DNA of 64,000 nt from Nannobrachium achirus (taxonomy: Eukaryota; Chordata; Actinopteri; Myctophiformes; Myctophidae): the NCBI GenBank assembly GCA_963921795.1, contig OY997658.1, forward strand, positions 26,713,456-26,777,455, given 5' to 3'. Shown piece after piece: positions 24,414 to 36,237 of this stretch (the stretch's first letter is position 1; every line of letters starts with the position of its first letter). The position numbers and the translations under genes were made by a program. The notes under the pieces were generated by a model that was not told where the DNA came from, searched no databases, and saw nothing but the letters and a program-made list of their open reading frames with translations.

Positions 24414-27400
24414 AAAATGGAGGCACTACTGAGATTCGAACTCAGGATCTCCTGTTTACCAACACTGAAGAAGCCACAGGAGGTGACCTGGACTGTGAAG
24501 TGAAAAAAGGTGCAGTTACCTTGCAAGTTCAGAGTCCAAGTATCCCTGACGGTCTCGTGGGGCCACCTAGCTTTGTGCAGCTTAAAGTAAACGGGCAACC
24601 ATGCACCGCCTTGTTTGACAGTGGCTCGCAAGTGACCATCATCTTTGAACCCTGGTACCAACAGTACTTACCTGATGTTCCCATACAACCCGTGTCAGGA
24701 CTGGCCCTGTGGGGTTTAAGTGAATCCAGCATCAGCTACCCCTACCGTGGCTATGTAGTTGTTGAGTTGGAGTATCCAGCAGAAGTGGTGGGAAACAGTC
24801 AGACTGTGACAGTACTTGCTCTCATATGTCCGAGTTCCAGGACTGCAGATCAAACACCTGTTGTTATCGGGACCAACGCTAGCCATGTCAGACGCTTGGT
24901 GAAGCAATGCAGAGACAGTGGCATTGACGTGACACAGACACTGGGCATCCAAGTCTGTGGACTGGAAAACCAGGCTCCATTGGATGGCACCGATTCCTCA
25001 TTCGAGGGAGAAGAGGAGATCGGCTGTGTGAGATGGAAAGGCCCTGGACCGTTAACATTGCCCCCTGGTGTTGATGTTCATGCTGTCTGCAAAGTTGAGC
25101 TAAAGCACGCTGTGGACAACGACATCCTGATGGTGGATTCCTCACCGATAGTCCCACTGCCTGCTGGTGTGACACTACAGCCCATGGTTGTACCCAGCCA
25201 AGCAATGGATGTCAACAGTTTCAGAGTGTTGGTGAAGAATGACTCCCTGAGTGAGACAGCCATTGCAGAGGGAGCAGTGATTGGGCATATGCACCTGGTT
25301 GACTCAGTCATTGCCATCTCTTCCCGACAGACATCAACAGCTCCATCAGAGTTTGATGCAAGTGTGATTAACTTCGGAGACTCACCAATCTCTGAAGAGT
25401 GGAAAAGCCGACTTTGTCAGAAACTGTCGCAACGATCCCATGTCTTTTCCATGCAAGAATGGGATGTTGGCTTAGCCAAAGGGGTGGAACACAAAATCCG
25501 TCTCTCTGATGCAAGACCGTTCCGTGAACGTTCAAGACGGCTGGCACCTGCAGACATTGAAGATGTGCGAAAGCACTTACAAGGGCTCCTGCAGAACGGT
25601 ATAATAACGGAGTCCCGTAGCCCATATGCCTCTCCAATAGTTGTCGTGAGGAAGAAGAACGGAACTATTAGGATGTGCATCGACTACCGGGTCCTGAACA
25701 GCCGCACTATACCTGACCAATACACAACACCTTGCATAGATGATGCTCTGAACGCCTTGACAGGAAGCCAATGGTTCTCCGTCCTTGACTTAAGAAGCGG
25801 TTATTACCAGATAGCCATGTCTGAAGAGGACAAGGAGAAGACAGCGTTTATCTGCCCCTTGGGCTTCTACCAATTTGAGAGGATGCCACAGGGCATAAGT
25901 GGAGCTCCCGCGACCTTCCAGAGGTTAATGGAGAGGGCAGTAGGAGACATGAACCTGCTCCAGGTGTTGGTGTACCTCGATGACCTGATCGTCTTCGGGC
26001 GGACTCTGGAGGAGCACGAAGAGAGACTGCTCAAGGTCCTTGATCGTCTGGGTGAAGTGGGGCTGAAACTCTCGATCGACAAATGCCAAATCTGCTTGCC
26101 GAAGGTGAAGTATCTTGGTCACATAGTGTCAGCAGAAGGTGTCGCGACTGATCCTGCGAAGATTGAAGCGGTGACCACCTGGCCTCGTCCAACCAACTTG
26201 AAGACTCTACAATCCTTCTTAGGATTTTGTGGCTACTACAGAAGGTTCCTAGCCAATTATGCAGCCATTGTCCGACCCCTTTCAGAGCTCACAAAGGGCT
26301 ATGCACCGACTCAGAAGAGTAAGAAGCATGTCAGAGATCCGAACAAGGTCTATCTGAAAGAATCAGAGCCCTTTGGGGAAAGATGGGATGAGTCCTGCGA
26401 AGAGGCATTCCACAAGGTCATACACCATCTGACACATGCACCTGTGCTGGCATTCGCTAACCCGCAGAAGCCTTACATCTTGCATGTGGACGCCAGTTTG
26501 AAGGGACTCGGAGCAGTGCTCTACCAAGAGTACGAAGAGGGCCTGAGACCAGTCGCCTTTGCAAGCCGAAAGCTAAAGTCATCTGAAAGGAATTATCCAA
26601 TCCACCAGCTAGAGTTTTTGGCTCTGAAGTGGGCGGTGGTCGACAAACTGCACGATTACCTCTACGGAGCAAAGCTAACTGTACGGACGGACAATAATCC
26701 TTTGACGTACGTGCTCTCCACAGCAAAGCTCAACGCTGTAGGACACAGATGGCTAGCTGCCCTCTCGACGTACGAATTTGACATTCAGTATCGCCCAGGC
26801 CGGCACAACATAGACGCTGACCTGCTCTCAAGAGTCACTGCAGATGAGGAGAACACAGATGAATGGGTGACACTATCTCAATCTGGTGTGAAGTCCATCT
26901 GTCAGCAAGTCTGCATTCCTGAGTCTCTGAACAACCCAGCAAGGTGTGTCGATCAGTTGGGAGCATCGCCTAAGTGCATCCCAGACATTTATGCTTTTCC
27001 AACTCACCTGGAAATGAAGGCTATGAGACAGATGTCGAACCAAGAACTTAAAAGAGCTCAGCAAGATGATGAAGCTATTGGACCTGCCATCCAGGCCATC
27101 AAGCATGGGAAGTGGCCTGAAGATGACAATGTCAGTCAAGAGTTCTCTCAGCTGAAGAGAGAGATGGGAAAATTGACCATGAAAGATGGACTACTGTATA
27201 GACTAAGCAAGCGACCGTCTGGTGAAGTGGTCAGTCAGCTTGTCTTGCCTAAAGAATTCCGTGAGATGGTGCTTATCTCCATGCACGACGACTTAGGACA
27301 CCTGGGGATGGAAAGAACCACTGACCAACTGCGGAGCAGATTCTTCTGGCCGAAGATGTCGGTAGAAGTGGAACAGTACGTCAAGAACTGTGGTGAGTGT

Positions 27401-28876
27401 GTCACTCACAAGTCCCTCCCTCAGCGAGCTTCCCCATTGCACCAGATTGTAAGCAAGGGTCCTTTGGATCTTGTTTGCATAGACTTTCTCTCTATGGAAC
27501 CTGACTCAAAAGGCATATCCAACGTATTGGTCGTCACTGACCATTTTACGCGCTATGCGCAGGCCTTTCCAACAAGAACCCAGAAGTCACAAGTGGTCGC
27601 CAAGGTCTTGTTTGAGAAGTACTTCATCCATTATGGATTACCTGCAAGAATTCATTCAGACCAAGGGAGAGACTTTGAAAGTCGTTTGATTAAAGAGCTC
27701 TTGTCCTTGATGGGGATCCGCAAGTCGCGGACAACTCCCTACCATCCTCAGGGAGACCCCCAACCAGAAAGATTCAACAGAACCTTACTAGCCATGCTTG
27801 GTACTCTGGGCCGAGAGAAGAAGCGAAACTGGAGCCAGCATGTAGCATATCTGGTCCATGCTTACAATAGCACGAAGTGTGATGCCACCGGATATTCACC
27901 ATACAGGCTGATGTTCGGTAGAGAGGCCAGACTTCCGGCTGACCTATGCTTTGGAACCTCTCCAGATGGCATTGAGGATAAGTGCCATACACGCTATGTG
28001 GCTAAGCTAAAAGAGGACCTGAAAGAAGCCTACAAGCTTGCCATTGCGGCTGCAGATAAAAGGCACCAGAGAAACAAGAAGGCTCATGACCAAAGAGTTG
28101 GATTTCAGTCACTGGAAATTGGTGACCGCGTGCTACTAAAGAACTGGGGCCTGAGAGGAAAACACAAGTTGGAGAGCAGATGGAATCCTGATCCCTTTGT
28201 TGTGGTGGGGAAGATGCCCAACATTCCGGTGTTCAAGATCAAGCGCGAGGATGGAAGACCTGGCACTAAAACCATTCACCGCGATAACCTTCTGCCCATC
28301 GGACAACTTGTGAGAATCCCTAACACAGACCTGGTTGATGATGCACCAGTCAGACCAAGAACCAGAGCTGACACTCGTCAGAAGAGGAGAACAACCTCAC
28401 CTGAACCTCAAGAAACTCGTCAAGAGTTGCAAGAGGAAGACTCGTCTTCTGATGATCTTGATTATTATGTACCTCACCATACTTACCCGACAGAGCTTCT
28501 TCGCAGAAGTCTGGATGCGAACAGAGTCCCGGACTCTGTACAAGATGAAGAGGACACTTCTAATCACACGTATGGGAGTCGTGCTGATGACAGATCCTCA
28601 TCTGATGATGACGAAGAGGAGTCAGAGCACCATGACATCAGGAACCAGAAGTCCGAAGATGAAGCTCCTGAAGACACCACTGATCCTGAACCCGAATCTG
28701 ACCAAGAGCGCATGAGAACAGTGCAAAAAGACAGTGTGAGGGTCAGATCTGAGCCTAGGCCTAGAAGGACTGTGAAACCCACAGTCAGACTTACCTATGA
28801 TGAGCTAGGTAGATCCAAAGACCAGCCTCTGACAATTGTACACCGAGGTATTGTCATTAAGATAGGACAAGCATAG
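24414..28876 (+). CDS. Gypsy Pol polyprotein (PR-RT-RH-IN), no gag, no ATG start
   Basis: The frame is open from the TAA at 24413 to the TAG at 28874-28876, through the primer site, and has no methionine before the protease. Counting from codon 24500: retropepsin LFDSGSQ (Asp40), RT with LDLRSGYYQI and YLDD (492-495), RNase H with HVDAS (Asp664), integrase HHCC finger (HDDLGHLG ... CGECVTHK, from 929), and catalytic Asp995, Asp1054 and Glu1090, giving the D,D-35-E spacing. A chromodomain is not obvious; the C-terminal ~170 residues are acidic (SSSDDLD, SSSDDDEEES). There is no stop or frameshift in about 1460 codons. Without gag or a start codon it is probably not expressed conventionally; normal elements make Pol as a Gag-Pol product. 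Confidence 0.95.
24418..24459 (+). other. Gypsy primer binding site, ~42 nt, tRNA-Thr-like
   Basis: TGG five bases after the LTR starts a stretch that reads as the reverse complement of a tRNA 3' half: AGGCACTA acceptor strand, GAGATTCGAACTC T arm, GGATCTC variable region and CTGTTTAC of the anticodon arm. Against vertebrate tRNA-Thr(AGU) from memory, about 38 of 42 positions agree. Two differences are a compensatory pair in the T stem, so a real isoacceptor may match fully. Confidence 0.75.
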
Positions 28877-28951
28877 GTAAACAAGTTTTTACACTGTTAT
28901 TACCCCTTGTTTCTTTGTTTAGTAGTGTTGTATGAGGACATACAGACATTT

Positions 28952-28964
28952 AGAAGGGGGAGGG
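28952..28964 (+). other. Gypsy polypurine tract
   Basis: AGAAGGGGGAGGG immediately before the 3' LTR, the usual plus-strand primer. Confidence 0.9.
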
Positions 28965-30337
28965 TGTAACCCAGTTGGGTATTTATAAGTTTGGGTTTCA
29001 TGCTTGTTGTTTAAAATGTGTATACTTATTTCTCTGTAATGTTTTATTTTCCCTGTTATTGTAAAGGGCTTTTATTTTGACTTACCAGTAGGAAGGGAAG
29101 GTGTGTGTGTGCATGCCTGCGTGCGTGTGTGTGCGTGCATGCGCGCATGCAGGTGTGAGATTGGACACAGGTGCGGGGCTTTGAGTGATGAAAGGGAGAG
29201 AGGAGTTGGAACAGAGCGGAGGCAGTGTGAAGGAGAGAATTGTTTGATGTGAAGAAATGAACGTAACGCACGTTATTTAATGTACAGTATTTACCAGACT
29301 GGTGACAAAGCAGTTTGTAGAGTGAGTTGCGAGTGTTGGACTGGTTAATGGACAGTGAATTCGACGAGGAGTTACTACGACGTTTCCAGCAGCACTGTGA
29401 CTGTTTGTGTATGCTGTCTGGATGCTAGCTGGCTAAGTTAGCTGGACAGTGTATCATATAGTGGGAGGAGGTAGCCTATTTCGCTAACTCAGTAAAAGTA
29501 TTAGCTACTAAATCTTCCTGAAGAGGACGTCGCCTGCAGCAGAACATCCCAGATAGCGGGTTGAGCTACCGGTAACGTTCAACCTTCCTCTGGCAACGTG
29601 GGACCTGCCCCTCATCTCTACACAGACTCTGCCTTCCCTAAACGTCCCGTGCGCACGGACCACCGGCACGGTAGACCACCCGTGCACCCAAGACAATCAC
29701 ACAGAGCCCTCTCCTGGACTGTAAGTTGCCCTTTTTTGCTCGCAGAGAGCGAAGCTGTATTTTTTTGGACTATATCAGGCCTGCAACGGGGGGTTTTGAG
29801 ATCTCTTTTTATTTTGTTTTGAAAGTGTTTTCATGCCGGCTTAGGTAGGACTTTAAAGGTTATAAGGTTTATAAGTTTAAATACTACTGCTGTGCTGAAA
29901 GGTACTATAATGTGTTGCTCAGTCACTAGGGCTGTCAACTGATTTTTCATTTAATTCATTTCAAAGGTAAAAGTGTTGTTGCATTTTACTGTGAAGGTGA
30001 ATAATTGAATTTCATTGAAAAGAGTATCTGATTGATCACATTTCATTTTATTTCATGTTCATATTGCTTATTTGAATTCATATTTTTTATATAAAATTAC
30101 AAAAGACATCTGGTTGTGTTTTTCACATGCTTAAAAGGGGATTTCATAATTAAGGTGTGCATTTCATAAGGTTTAAAGTGTTTAAAAAGGAGTTAAAAAG
30201 GTTTGAGTTAAAAACTGGTTATTTGATTACATTTAAGGGAATTCAAGTTGATTAAAAGTTTAAAACTGCTAGGTACTTTTAAGATAAAAGAACTTAGGGG
30301 CCCTGCCCATAAGTCATAAGGGGTTAAAGGGGCTACA
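28965..30337 (+). repeat. Gypsy 3' LTR (1373 bp)
   Basis: Same length and sequence as the 5' LTR apart from one substitution; followed by ATTA of the target duplication. Confidence 0.95.
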
Positions 30338-30914
30338 ATTACAACAGTAATGAAACACTTGGTTTATATGTAGTGAAGAGACAGACATTGTTGCATAACT
30401 GCAGTCATGAAAGGCACTCTGAATGTACATCATTGGATCCTGCTGGAAGGATTTTTGCGGGGTCACTGAATTATTATAATCTATTAGATTCATGTTCTCT
30501 GAATGTGGCCAATAATAACCACCTGTGCCTAACTAACCTGTTTATAAGACTAAACTAACATAAAATCAGCTACAGTTAAGGCGCACACCATTGTAGTTAT
30601 TTTAGGAGGTCCAACACTCTGTCCAAACCAAGTAGACTCGCTCAGTATACAGATTATAAACAGAAACATTAATTTGCTAGCCATATGACGTAATTCATAC
30701 TCTGTTAATGTATTATTATTAGGAATGGATGAGACAACTTTGCGTTTACCTTCACATGATGATAGCAGTTAAACTGTAAGTGCAGTGACTCAATAGAACA
30801 GACATGACCGAGTGCCTGGTCAACACTGACCTCTAGTGATCAAACTTGGAATCACAACTGGGTATGTCCATTGGTTATGTTTCTACTCCCATTTGCATTG
30901 TCCTCATATAGCAC
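30338..30914. other. Intergenic, nothing recognised
   Basis: No exon or repeat boundary recognised. Confidence 0.4.
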
Positions 30915-31361
30915 CAGGCAATGCACACATAGACATCAAAGGGGGCTTGAGCCCCTGCCCCTTTATCTGTCTGTAAAAAAAGTGCCCTCTCCAGACCATG
31001 AATGCAGTTTTTGCTATGGTGAAAGAAATGCAAATGCCCTCTTTCCATGCCATACCTGAAGGCAGCATTCAAGAGAATTGCCTTTTCCAAAGTCTCCTGA
31101 ACTTTAATGCAGCATCTTATGTTGAAAGAATTGCCCTCTCTGTTTAGAAACCCATGTCGTTACACCACATAGCCATTATTGACTTGATTATTCTTAGTTC
31201 AGTGTGGTATCAAGCACCAAAAATAGCCGACCTCCAAGCTCATAACGTGACGCGCTGCGACACATTGTGAGCTTGGAGGTCTGCTATTTTCGATATGTTC
31301 ACCAAAAGGCCCTTTTAGACATTTCAGCCCCTGCCTCTCTAACATTCTCTGCACGTCCCTG
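30915..31361 (-). mobile_element. hAT-type MITE, CAGGGACGTGCAGAG family (447 bp)
   Basis: CAGGCAATGCACACATAGAC at one end, CATTCTCTGCACGTCCCTG at the other. Target duplication TATAGCAC/TAAAGCAC (7 of 8). Inverted relative to the copy at 37149-37598. Contains palindrome 31217-31292. Confidence 0.88.
31217..31292. repeat. GATCTACAAGC palindrome, GACCTCC variant
   Basis: AATAGCCGACCTCCAAGCTC is mirrored by GAGCTTGGAGGTCTGCTATT: two core changes are present in both arms. Confidence 0.88.
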
Positions 31362-31689
31362 TAAAGCACGATCGATGAACCTTCAATAAGATTTTAGGCT
31401 GTTCCAGGCCGTTGACAACAGCTATTAGGCTATTTGTTTCATGCCTAGGCGAATACAGGTTCCCTGATAATATAGGCTACCGTAAGGCCTTATACTGTCT
31501 GTGCCAAGAACACTGTACCTGACCCACCCCATGGAAACATGATTCATCTGCAAATGAGACGACACAATGACAAAGGACAATGCATTCATGCAATGTCTCA
31601 ACTACACATTCAACAGACCTTGGATTCAACTGCCTGTCCCTTCATATTGAGTACTGCACATAAGTCTGACATCTCATTACTCTGACGGT

Positions 31690-31830
31690 GGTTTAGGGTT
31701 AGGTTTAGGCATAGGCATAGTTTTACTGAGGTTAAGGTTAGGGTTAGGATTAGGTTTACACATACTGTAGTTTTACTGAGGTTAGGGTTAAGGTTAGGTT
31801 TAGGCATAGTTTTACTGAGGTTAGGGTACC
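31690..31830. repeat. TTAGGG-like minisatellite
   Basis: About three units of roughly 50 bp built from TTAGGG/TTAGGT words separated by CATAGTTTTACTGAGG. Also seen in short form at 9087-9110. A degenerate minisatellite, not a telomere. Confidence 0.7.
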
Positions 31831-33631
31831 GTCGGATAATGGGACGTTGAAACAATGATATGGCACCTTCATATCAATCTGGCAAGCCATTGTCAAAGAA
31901 AGGGGAACGCCCACTCGGTACCTCTTCCTTTTTCAGTAGCGTAGCCATCATGACTCTTGTGAGAGAATGCCTTCATATAGACGTGTCATGAAATACAATA
32001 ATAGGAAATAGCCTACTGATTATGTGGTATTTAATAGCACCAACCTGCCAGGATTGCAATGTGAAAGAGCTGGCATACTACCTAGTTTACATTGTGATTT
32101 AGCGGCCCAATACTTTTTGTCAATCTAAACATCACTGTCTGATAATCTGCTATGGCTAAAACGAATCTAAATATTCAGAGGTTTAAAAGAACTGTTTCTA
32201 AAAGAGAAGTGTGTTTTCAGCTATGATTGCTAGCAAAAGTGTCAAAAACGATTCTTCAATAACGGATAATGCACATTGAAGTTAGATTTAAATATTGTCA
32301 GGAGTTTATTCTGCAATTCTAATTTGCCAATTTGGGGATGATGTTTACAACTTGTACAAACAGCACAAACACAGCCATTGAACTGTGCATATTAGAAATG
32401 CTAAGCCTGTTCTCTTGAGGAGAATGAATAAGTTACAGGATTCAGTCTCACAAGCTGATTTATTAAACACAACAAGGATCAGTCACATCTATTGCATGCC
32501 AACTCCCACGCGCAGCATTTGATCATGCATTACTTGAACATCACTGGCGAAATCAAGTCAATATTTTCATTGTCTTTTTCGATGTGACAATTTATTGTAA
32601 TAAAAAAATGTCTTGAGCAACCACTCACAAAGATGAAAATGAATCGGAAACGGAAAGTACAAAGAGCAGCAAGCGAGCAACATGGAACTAAACAGAGACT
32701 GATGTCAAGGAGTGACAACAATGACAACAAGACTGTAGCACAAGTGGTTTCTTGCGTGCTGTGGTGGAAAAAAGTACTCACAATCTTTGGACAGGAACAT
32801 TTTAGCTATCAAAAAATAGCAAATCTACAAGCTCACAATGTGTTGCATTTTGATTTATTAGATTGTTACAACCTGGCCTAGGGGTCACCAGGCACAACAA
32901 TAAGTACATTTACAAGTGAAAGTAATTGAGAAAAATTGTGTTTTTGATGAATCTATCATGTTTAAAATTGAGTTTGAAGTTACAATGAGTGTGTGTTTAG
33001 GAAGGGGGTGTCTGATCGAATGAATATAAAGTGTATACAGACCCGTGGCCAGCCTAATCAGCGCTCTCTGCCAGCTCTCTCGAATGCGCCTCTCTCCACT
33101 CGCGCGCACACTTTCTTTGCAGGTTTTGGGGTGTTTTTAGTCGGTTTTGGGTCGGTTTGGGTGGCTCATTAACTGTCGGCGGCGCCCCCCTTGAGATTGC
33201 GCTCCAGGCGGTCGCTTATACCGCTTATACCTAGCCACGGCACTGAGTGTATAAATATTGAATCAAGCAACTTAAACTGTGTTGTTCCCTAAAGCCTGAT
33301 TAGACAATAAAATGAGTTATTTCGTGAAGTGAAATATCCCTTTAATGACAGTTCAATGTTGAAAATGAGTGCTATTCCCCTTTAACTCGACAATATAGAC
33401 AATGAGAGTTTGGTGCATACACTTTTTTTATTTAATAACATACGCTTGTGGAAAAGACAGACTGCCATTCCCACTTATTCCCATATATTTCCAGCCTCAA
33501 TTGTTTTTCCTGATATGTTCTGCTTATCTTATACATTTTCTCATTTTACTCATCTCACCTATGATTCTGTGATGCAGTATAGTCACCATGACCTTTCACC
33601 TTTATCTTTCATTTAACAGCCACACCAACAA

Positions 33632-33665
<34 letters not shown>

Positions 33666-33841
33666 CCTCTCTCCCTGGCCTGGTCACAAGATAGGATAGG
33701 ACCCCTGTTATACAGCTATAGGTTACCCTGGTCACAAGATAGTCTTCTTCTCTTGTTCGTCCATCAGAGTTGATGATGACCATGGCACGTCTCAGTTTGT
33801 AGGCTTTTGGTGGGTGCGCAGATGACTAAAAATACCCTATT
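31831..33841. other. Intergenic, few features
   Basis: 32811-32847 is a half palindrome (AATAGCAAATCTACAAGCTC). 33635-33663 is a (CT)n tract. No exon is supported; open frames are short and lack homology that I recognise. Confidence 0.45.
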
Positions 33842-34431
33842 TTAGAGCGGAATTCCCTGTGGCACACAGGACAGGTCAGGGCCAGAGAGGAAGCAGAGCC
33901 CTGAGGGGCAGGTTTCTTTCTTGGCCTTGCGCTGCTGCCTCTTCAGCATGGCACATGATCTTCTGCTGTTCTCACAGAGAACTGCACCCTCCTGGACCTT
34001 TCTTCTCCAGGCTGGTCGGTCATTGGCCAAGTGTTCCCAGTGGTTCAGGTCGATCTTAAAGCTCTTCAAGGATGATTTCAGAGTGTCCTTGTAGCGCTTT
34101 TTTGGGCCACCTTGTGCTCGTTTGCCACTTTCCAGTTCACCAAAGGAAACTTGTTTTGGCAATCTTGTGCAGGGCATTCTGGTCAGATGGCCAGTCCATC
34201 TCAACTGGGCCTCTAGACTGCAAGCAAGGTGGGGATGCTGGGCAGATTGGCCTTGCTGAGGACTTCAGTGTCAGGAACTCTGTCCTGCCATTTGATCCTC
34301 AGCAGTTTTCTTAGACAGCTCAGATGGAGATGGTTCAATTGGCATGACGCTGGTAGACTGTCCAGGTTTCACACCCATACAAAAGAGTTGGTAATACGAC
34401 AGCCTGGTAGACCTTCAGTTTTGTCTCCTGC
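33842..34431 (-). pseudogene. LINE ORF, C-terminal RT tail
   Basis: Minus-strand frames include a degenerate [17 protein letters not shown] segment near 34400 and then RWTGHLTRMPCTRLPKQ, GELESGKRAQGGPKKRYKDT and NHWEHLANDRPAWRRKV. This order is typical of the region after the RT palm in APE-type LINEs that are common in fish. Several stops and frame changes occur between the two parts. The catalytic palm (FADD box) is absent. Confidence 0.8.
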
Positions 34432-34794
34432 CTAAGGCACTAATGATGGTGGCCTCTTTTTTCCCATTAGATGGAGCTTTAGGGTCATTAAACGGTTGTT
34501 TATCCCCTTGGGTAGGCAGACCAGTTGGTTGACCAGATGTTTTTTTACTGCAAAACCAACACCTGCATCACGTCTCTCTTCCTGCCCTCGCCCGCTCCAG
34601 AAGAACGTGCAACCTGCACCAACTTCAGTCACTTGTCCAGTATCAGCCAGCCGGGTCTCACTGAGGGCAGCAATGTCCTCATTGTATCTGGCTAGCTCTC
34701 TACCCACAAGAGCGGTGCGTCTCTCAGGCCTTTTTGATCCAGATGTGTCCATCAGAGTGCGCACATTCCAGGCGCCAACAGTGAGTGGTATCAC
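34432..34794 (-). pseudogene. LINE endonuclease domain, N-terminal part
   Basis: A 120-codon frame begins LTVGAWNVRTLMD and continues with DIAALSETRLAD and DAGVGFAVKK, the first conserved blocks (N, E, G) of apurinic/apyrimidinic-type LINE endonucleases; in fish these are often annotated as craniofacial development protein 2-like. The later catalytic Asp/His blocks are missing, because the sequence passes directly to the RT tail at about 34431. The clade (RTE-, jockey- or I-like) is not decided. Confidence 0.82.
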
Positions 34795-34814
34795 TTTGGT
34801 ATTTTTTCTTTTAT

Positions 34815-35487
34815 TTATTTTTCGACCGCAGGTATGGGATGCCGCCAGCTGCGGTAGGCTGGCCCGGATGTTTTTAAGCAGACAATGTTTGGGGTACCTT
34901 TTCTAACCCCCTCCTCACTATGGAGGTGAGCAGTGTGATCCTGACCAGGGCTGCTCAGTCGCTTAGGGTGCTGCCGGACTTCACTGCTGCTTCGGTCCAG
35001 TGATAGAACGATCAATACCCTGAGCCGCCTGCGTGCAGGTTTGCGGCTACAGCCTCCAGCATATCCGTGCCTGCTGCTTCGTCGCTTGCCCAGCGCCGCA
35101 GGACTTGTTTGACGTTTTTTCGGTGCCTTGACTTGCGCAGAGAACTTGGATTTCTGTGAGGGAGATTTGCGCAGCATCGACCTCATTCTCTCGACCAGTC
35201 CCATCTGTACCCAGTGGCGAGGCGTAGTCTAGACGACTGGAGGTGGTCCTGGTTGCAGTGGATGGTCCAAAGACCTTTTGGTGGAATTTCCTCCACCATG
35301 GATTCCACATACCCAGACCCAGACATGCTGAGTTTTCCAGGTTAATTAACCGCCGCCCAGGTTTCGGCGTTGGCAGCTGCTGACTGTACCGACTCACCAG
35401 GGATGTTGAGCCTGGTGTGCACCTACAGTAGCAGCTAGCGTGGCGGCCAGGTATAAAAAGGCCACACGCTAACTGGTCAGACACCAA
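34815..35487 (-). mobile_element. LINE 5' region
   Basis: Upstream of the endonuclease on the same strand are two overlapping frames (34815-35204, 35047-35487) with no recognised domain. They probably represent the 5' UTR or a first ORF of the LINE. Assigned by position only. Confidence 0.5.
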
Positions 35488-35640
35488 TAATCAGGGATAA
35501 GCATGCAAGAAATAACAGGAGACCTACTCTTCCACATCATCACTTGCTACAGTAAAATACATTTCCCGGTGAAAGTATGTCTCATTCTGAAAACAACAAC
35601 AGATAAATAAACAAACACAGTGTTCATCCTCCATCTTCAC

Positions 35641-35830
35641 CTAACAGGGGTGGTGGTCTGGAGCCCGCTTCCTTGGAGCAGCTTTGATGATGTTGTCCAC
35701 TCTGAGGATCATCTCAGTGGCTTCAGCAGCGCTCAGTAACACCTGTCTCTTCACCTGGAACGACTCTGTGATTCCCAACTCGCACATGTCTCCGATGGTC
35801 CCCTGATGCATGAACTTGTCTCCGCGTCTC
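35641..35830 (-). pseudogene. cct2: C-terminal fragment of chaperonin CCT subunit beta
   Basis: CCT2 is one of eight subunits of the cytosolic TRiC/CCT folding complex. The frame reads [40 protein letters not shown] and [13 protein letters not shown], then TAG (35641-35643), close to the known CCT2 C terminus. About 55 codons are conserved without a break. Upstream on the minus strand the homology stops near the MHQ just before GTIGDM; CATCAG|GGG could be a splice acceptor, but the pyrimidine tract is poor. No other CCT2 exon is seen in the 28 kb beyond. Either the last exon of a gene whose other exons are far away, or a truncated copy; no poly(A) tail is seen. Confidence 0.8.
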
Positions 35831-35934
35831 AGCTTTCTATTTAGGGGTGGTTCCTTATAGCAAACTTTGACGTGTCGAGCTCTCCTGGGCTTCACCCCTG
35901 AATTCTCCGCCTTCAAGTTGCTCTGTTGAAGCAT

Positions 35935-36045
35935 GGCACTCCCGGAACAGTCCACGGCATATGGGCTAAGAAAGAATCTGGCCCTGCTGGAGCTCTGGGC
36001 ATCATTCTTGCCGCTATGCTGTGGACTGCTCCGGGGGAGCTGTCC
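35935..36045. repeat. Short inverted repeat beside the cct2 fragment
   Basis: CCCGGAACAGTCCACGGCAT is mirrored by TATGCTGTGGACTGCTCCGG at about 36018-36038. CATATGGGCT also occurs on both sides (35959, 36052). Confidence 0.5.
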
Positions 36046-36237
36046 ATCTTCATATGGGCTTGGGAAAAATCTGCGTCCAGGGTTCCTGCCAGTGGCAAAT
36101 TTGTCCTGATTGGCCAGGTCGGGTACCCACAGGTTGAGAACCACTGCTAATTTGGTGTCGAGGTTCTCCCTTGGCCTACTGGGAGTGTGCACGCAAAGAG
36201 TGACAGAACAAAAGATTGGTTTGCTATACAGATATAA

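Larger units (their letters stand above)
23040..30337 (+). mobile_element. Ty3/gypsy LTR retrotransposon without gag (7.3 kb)
   Basis: Two LTRs of 1373 bp (23040-24412, 28965-30337) begin TGTAACCC and end GGGCTACA. I see one difference between them (A at 23246, G at 29171). The target duplication is ATTA. A long primer site, an intact pol frame and a polypurine tract follow in the normal order, but only 87 bp separates the left LTR from pol, so gag is absent. LTR identity implies a recent insertion that must have used Gag from elsewhere, unless gag was removed afterwards. Confidence 0.95.

Noticed and set aside
28335..28715. 126-codon frame within gypsy pol
   Set aside because: Out-of-frame shadow of the acidic C-terminal part of Pol.
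31690..31830. Interstitial telomere
   Set aside because: Only scattered TTAGGG words in a ~50-bp minisatellite unit.
34496..34906. 136-codon + strand frame
   Set aside because: Antisense shadow of the LINE endonuclease, which has recognisable motifs on the minus strand.
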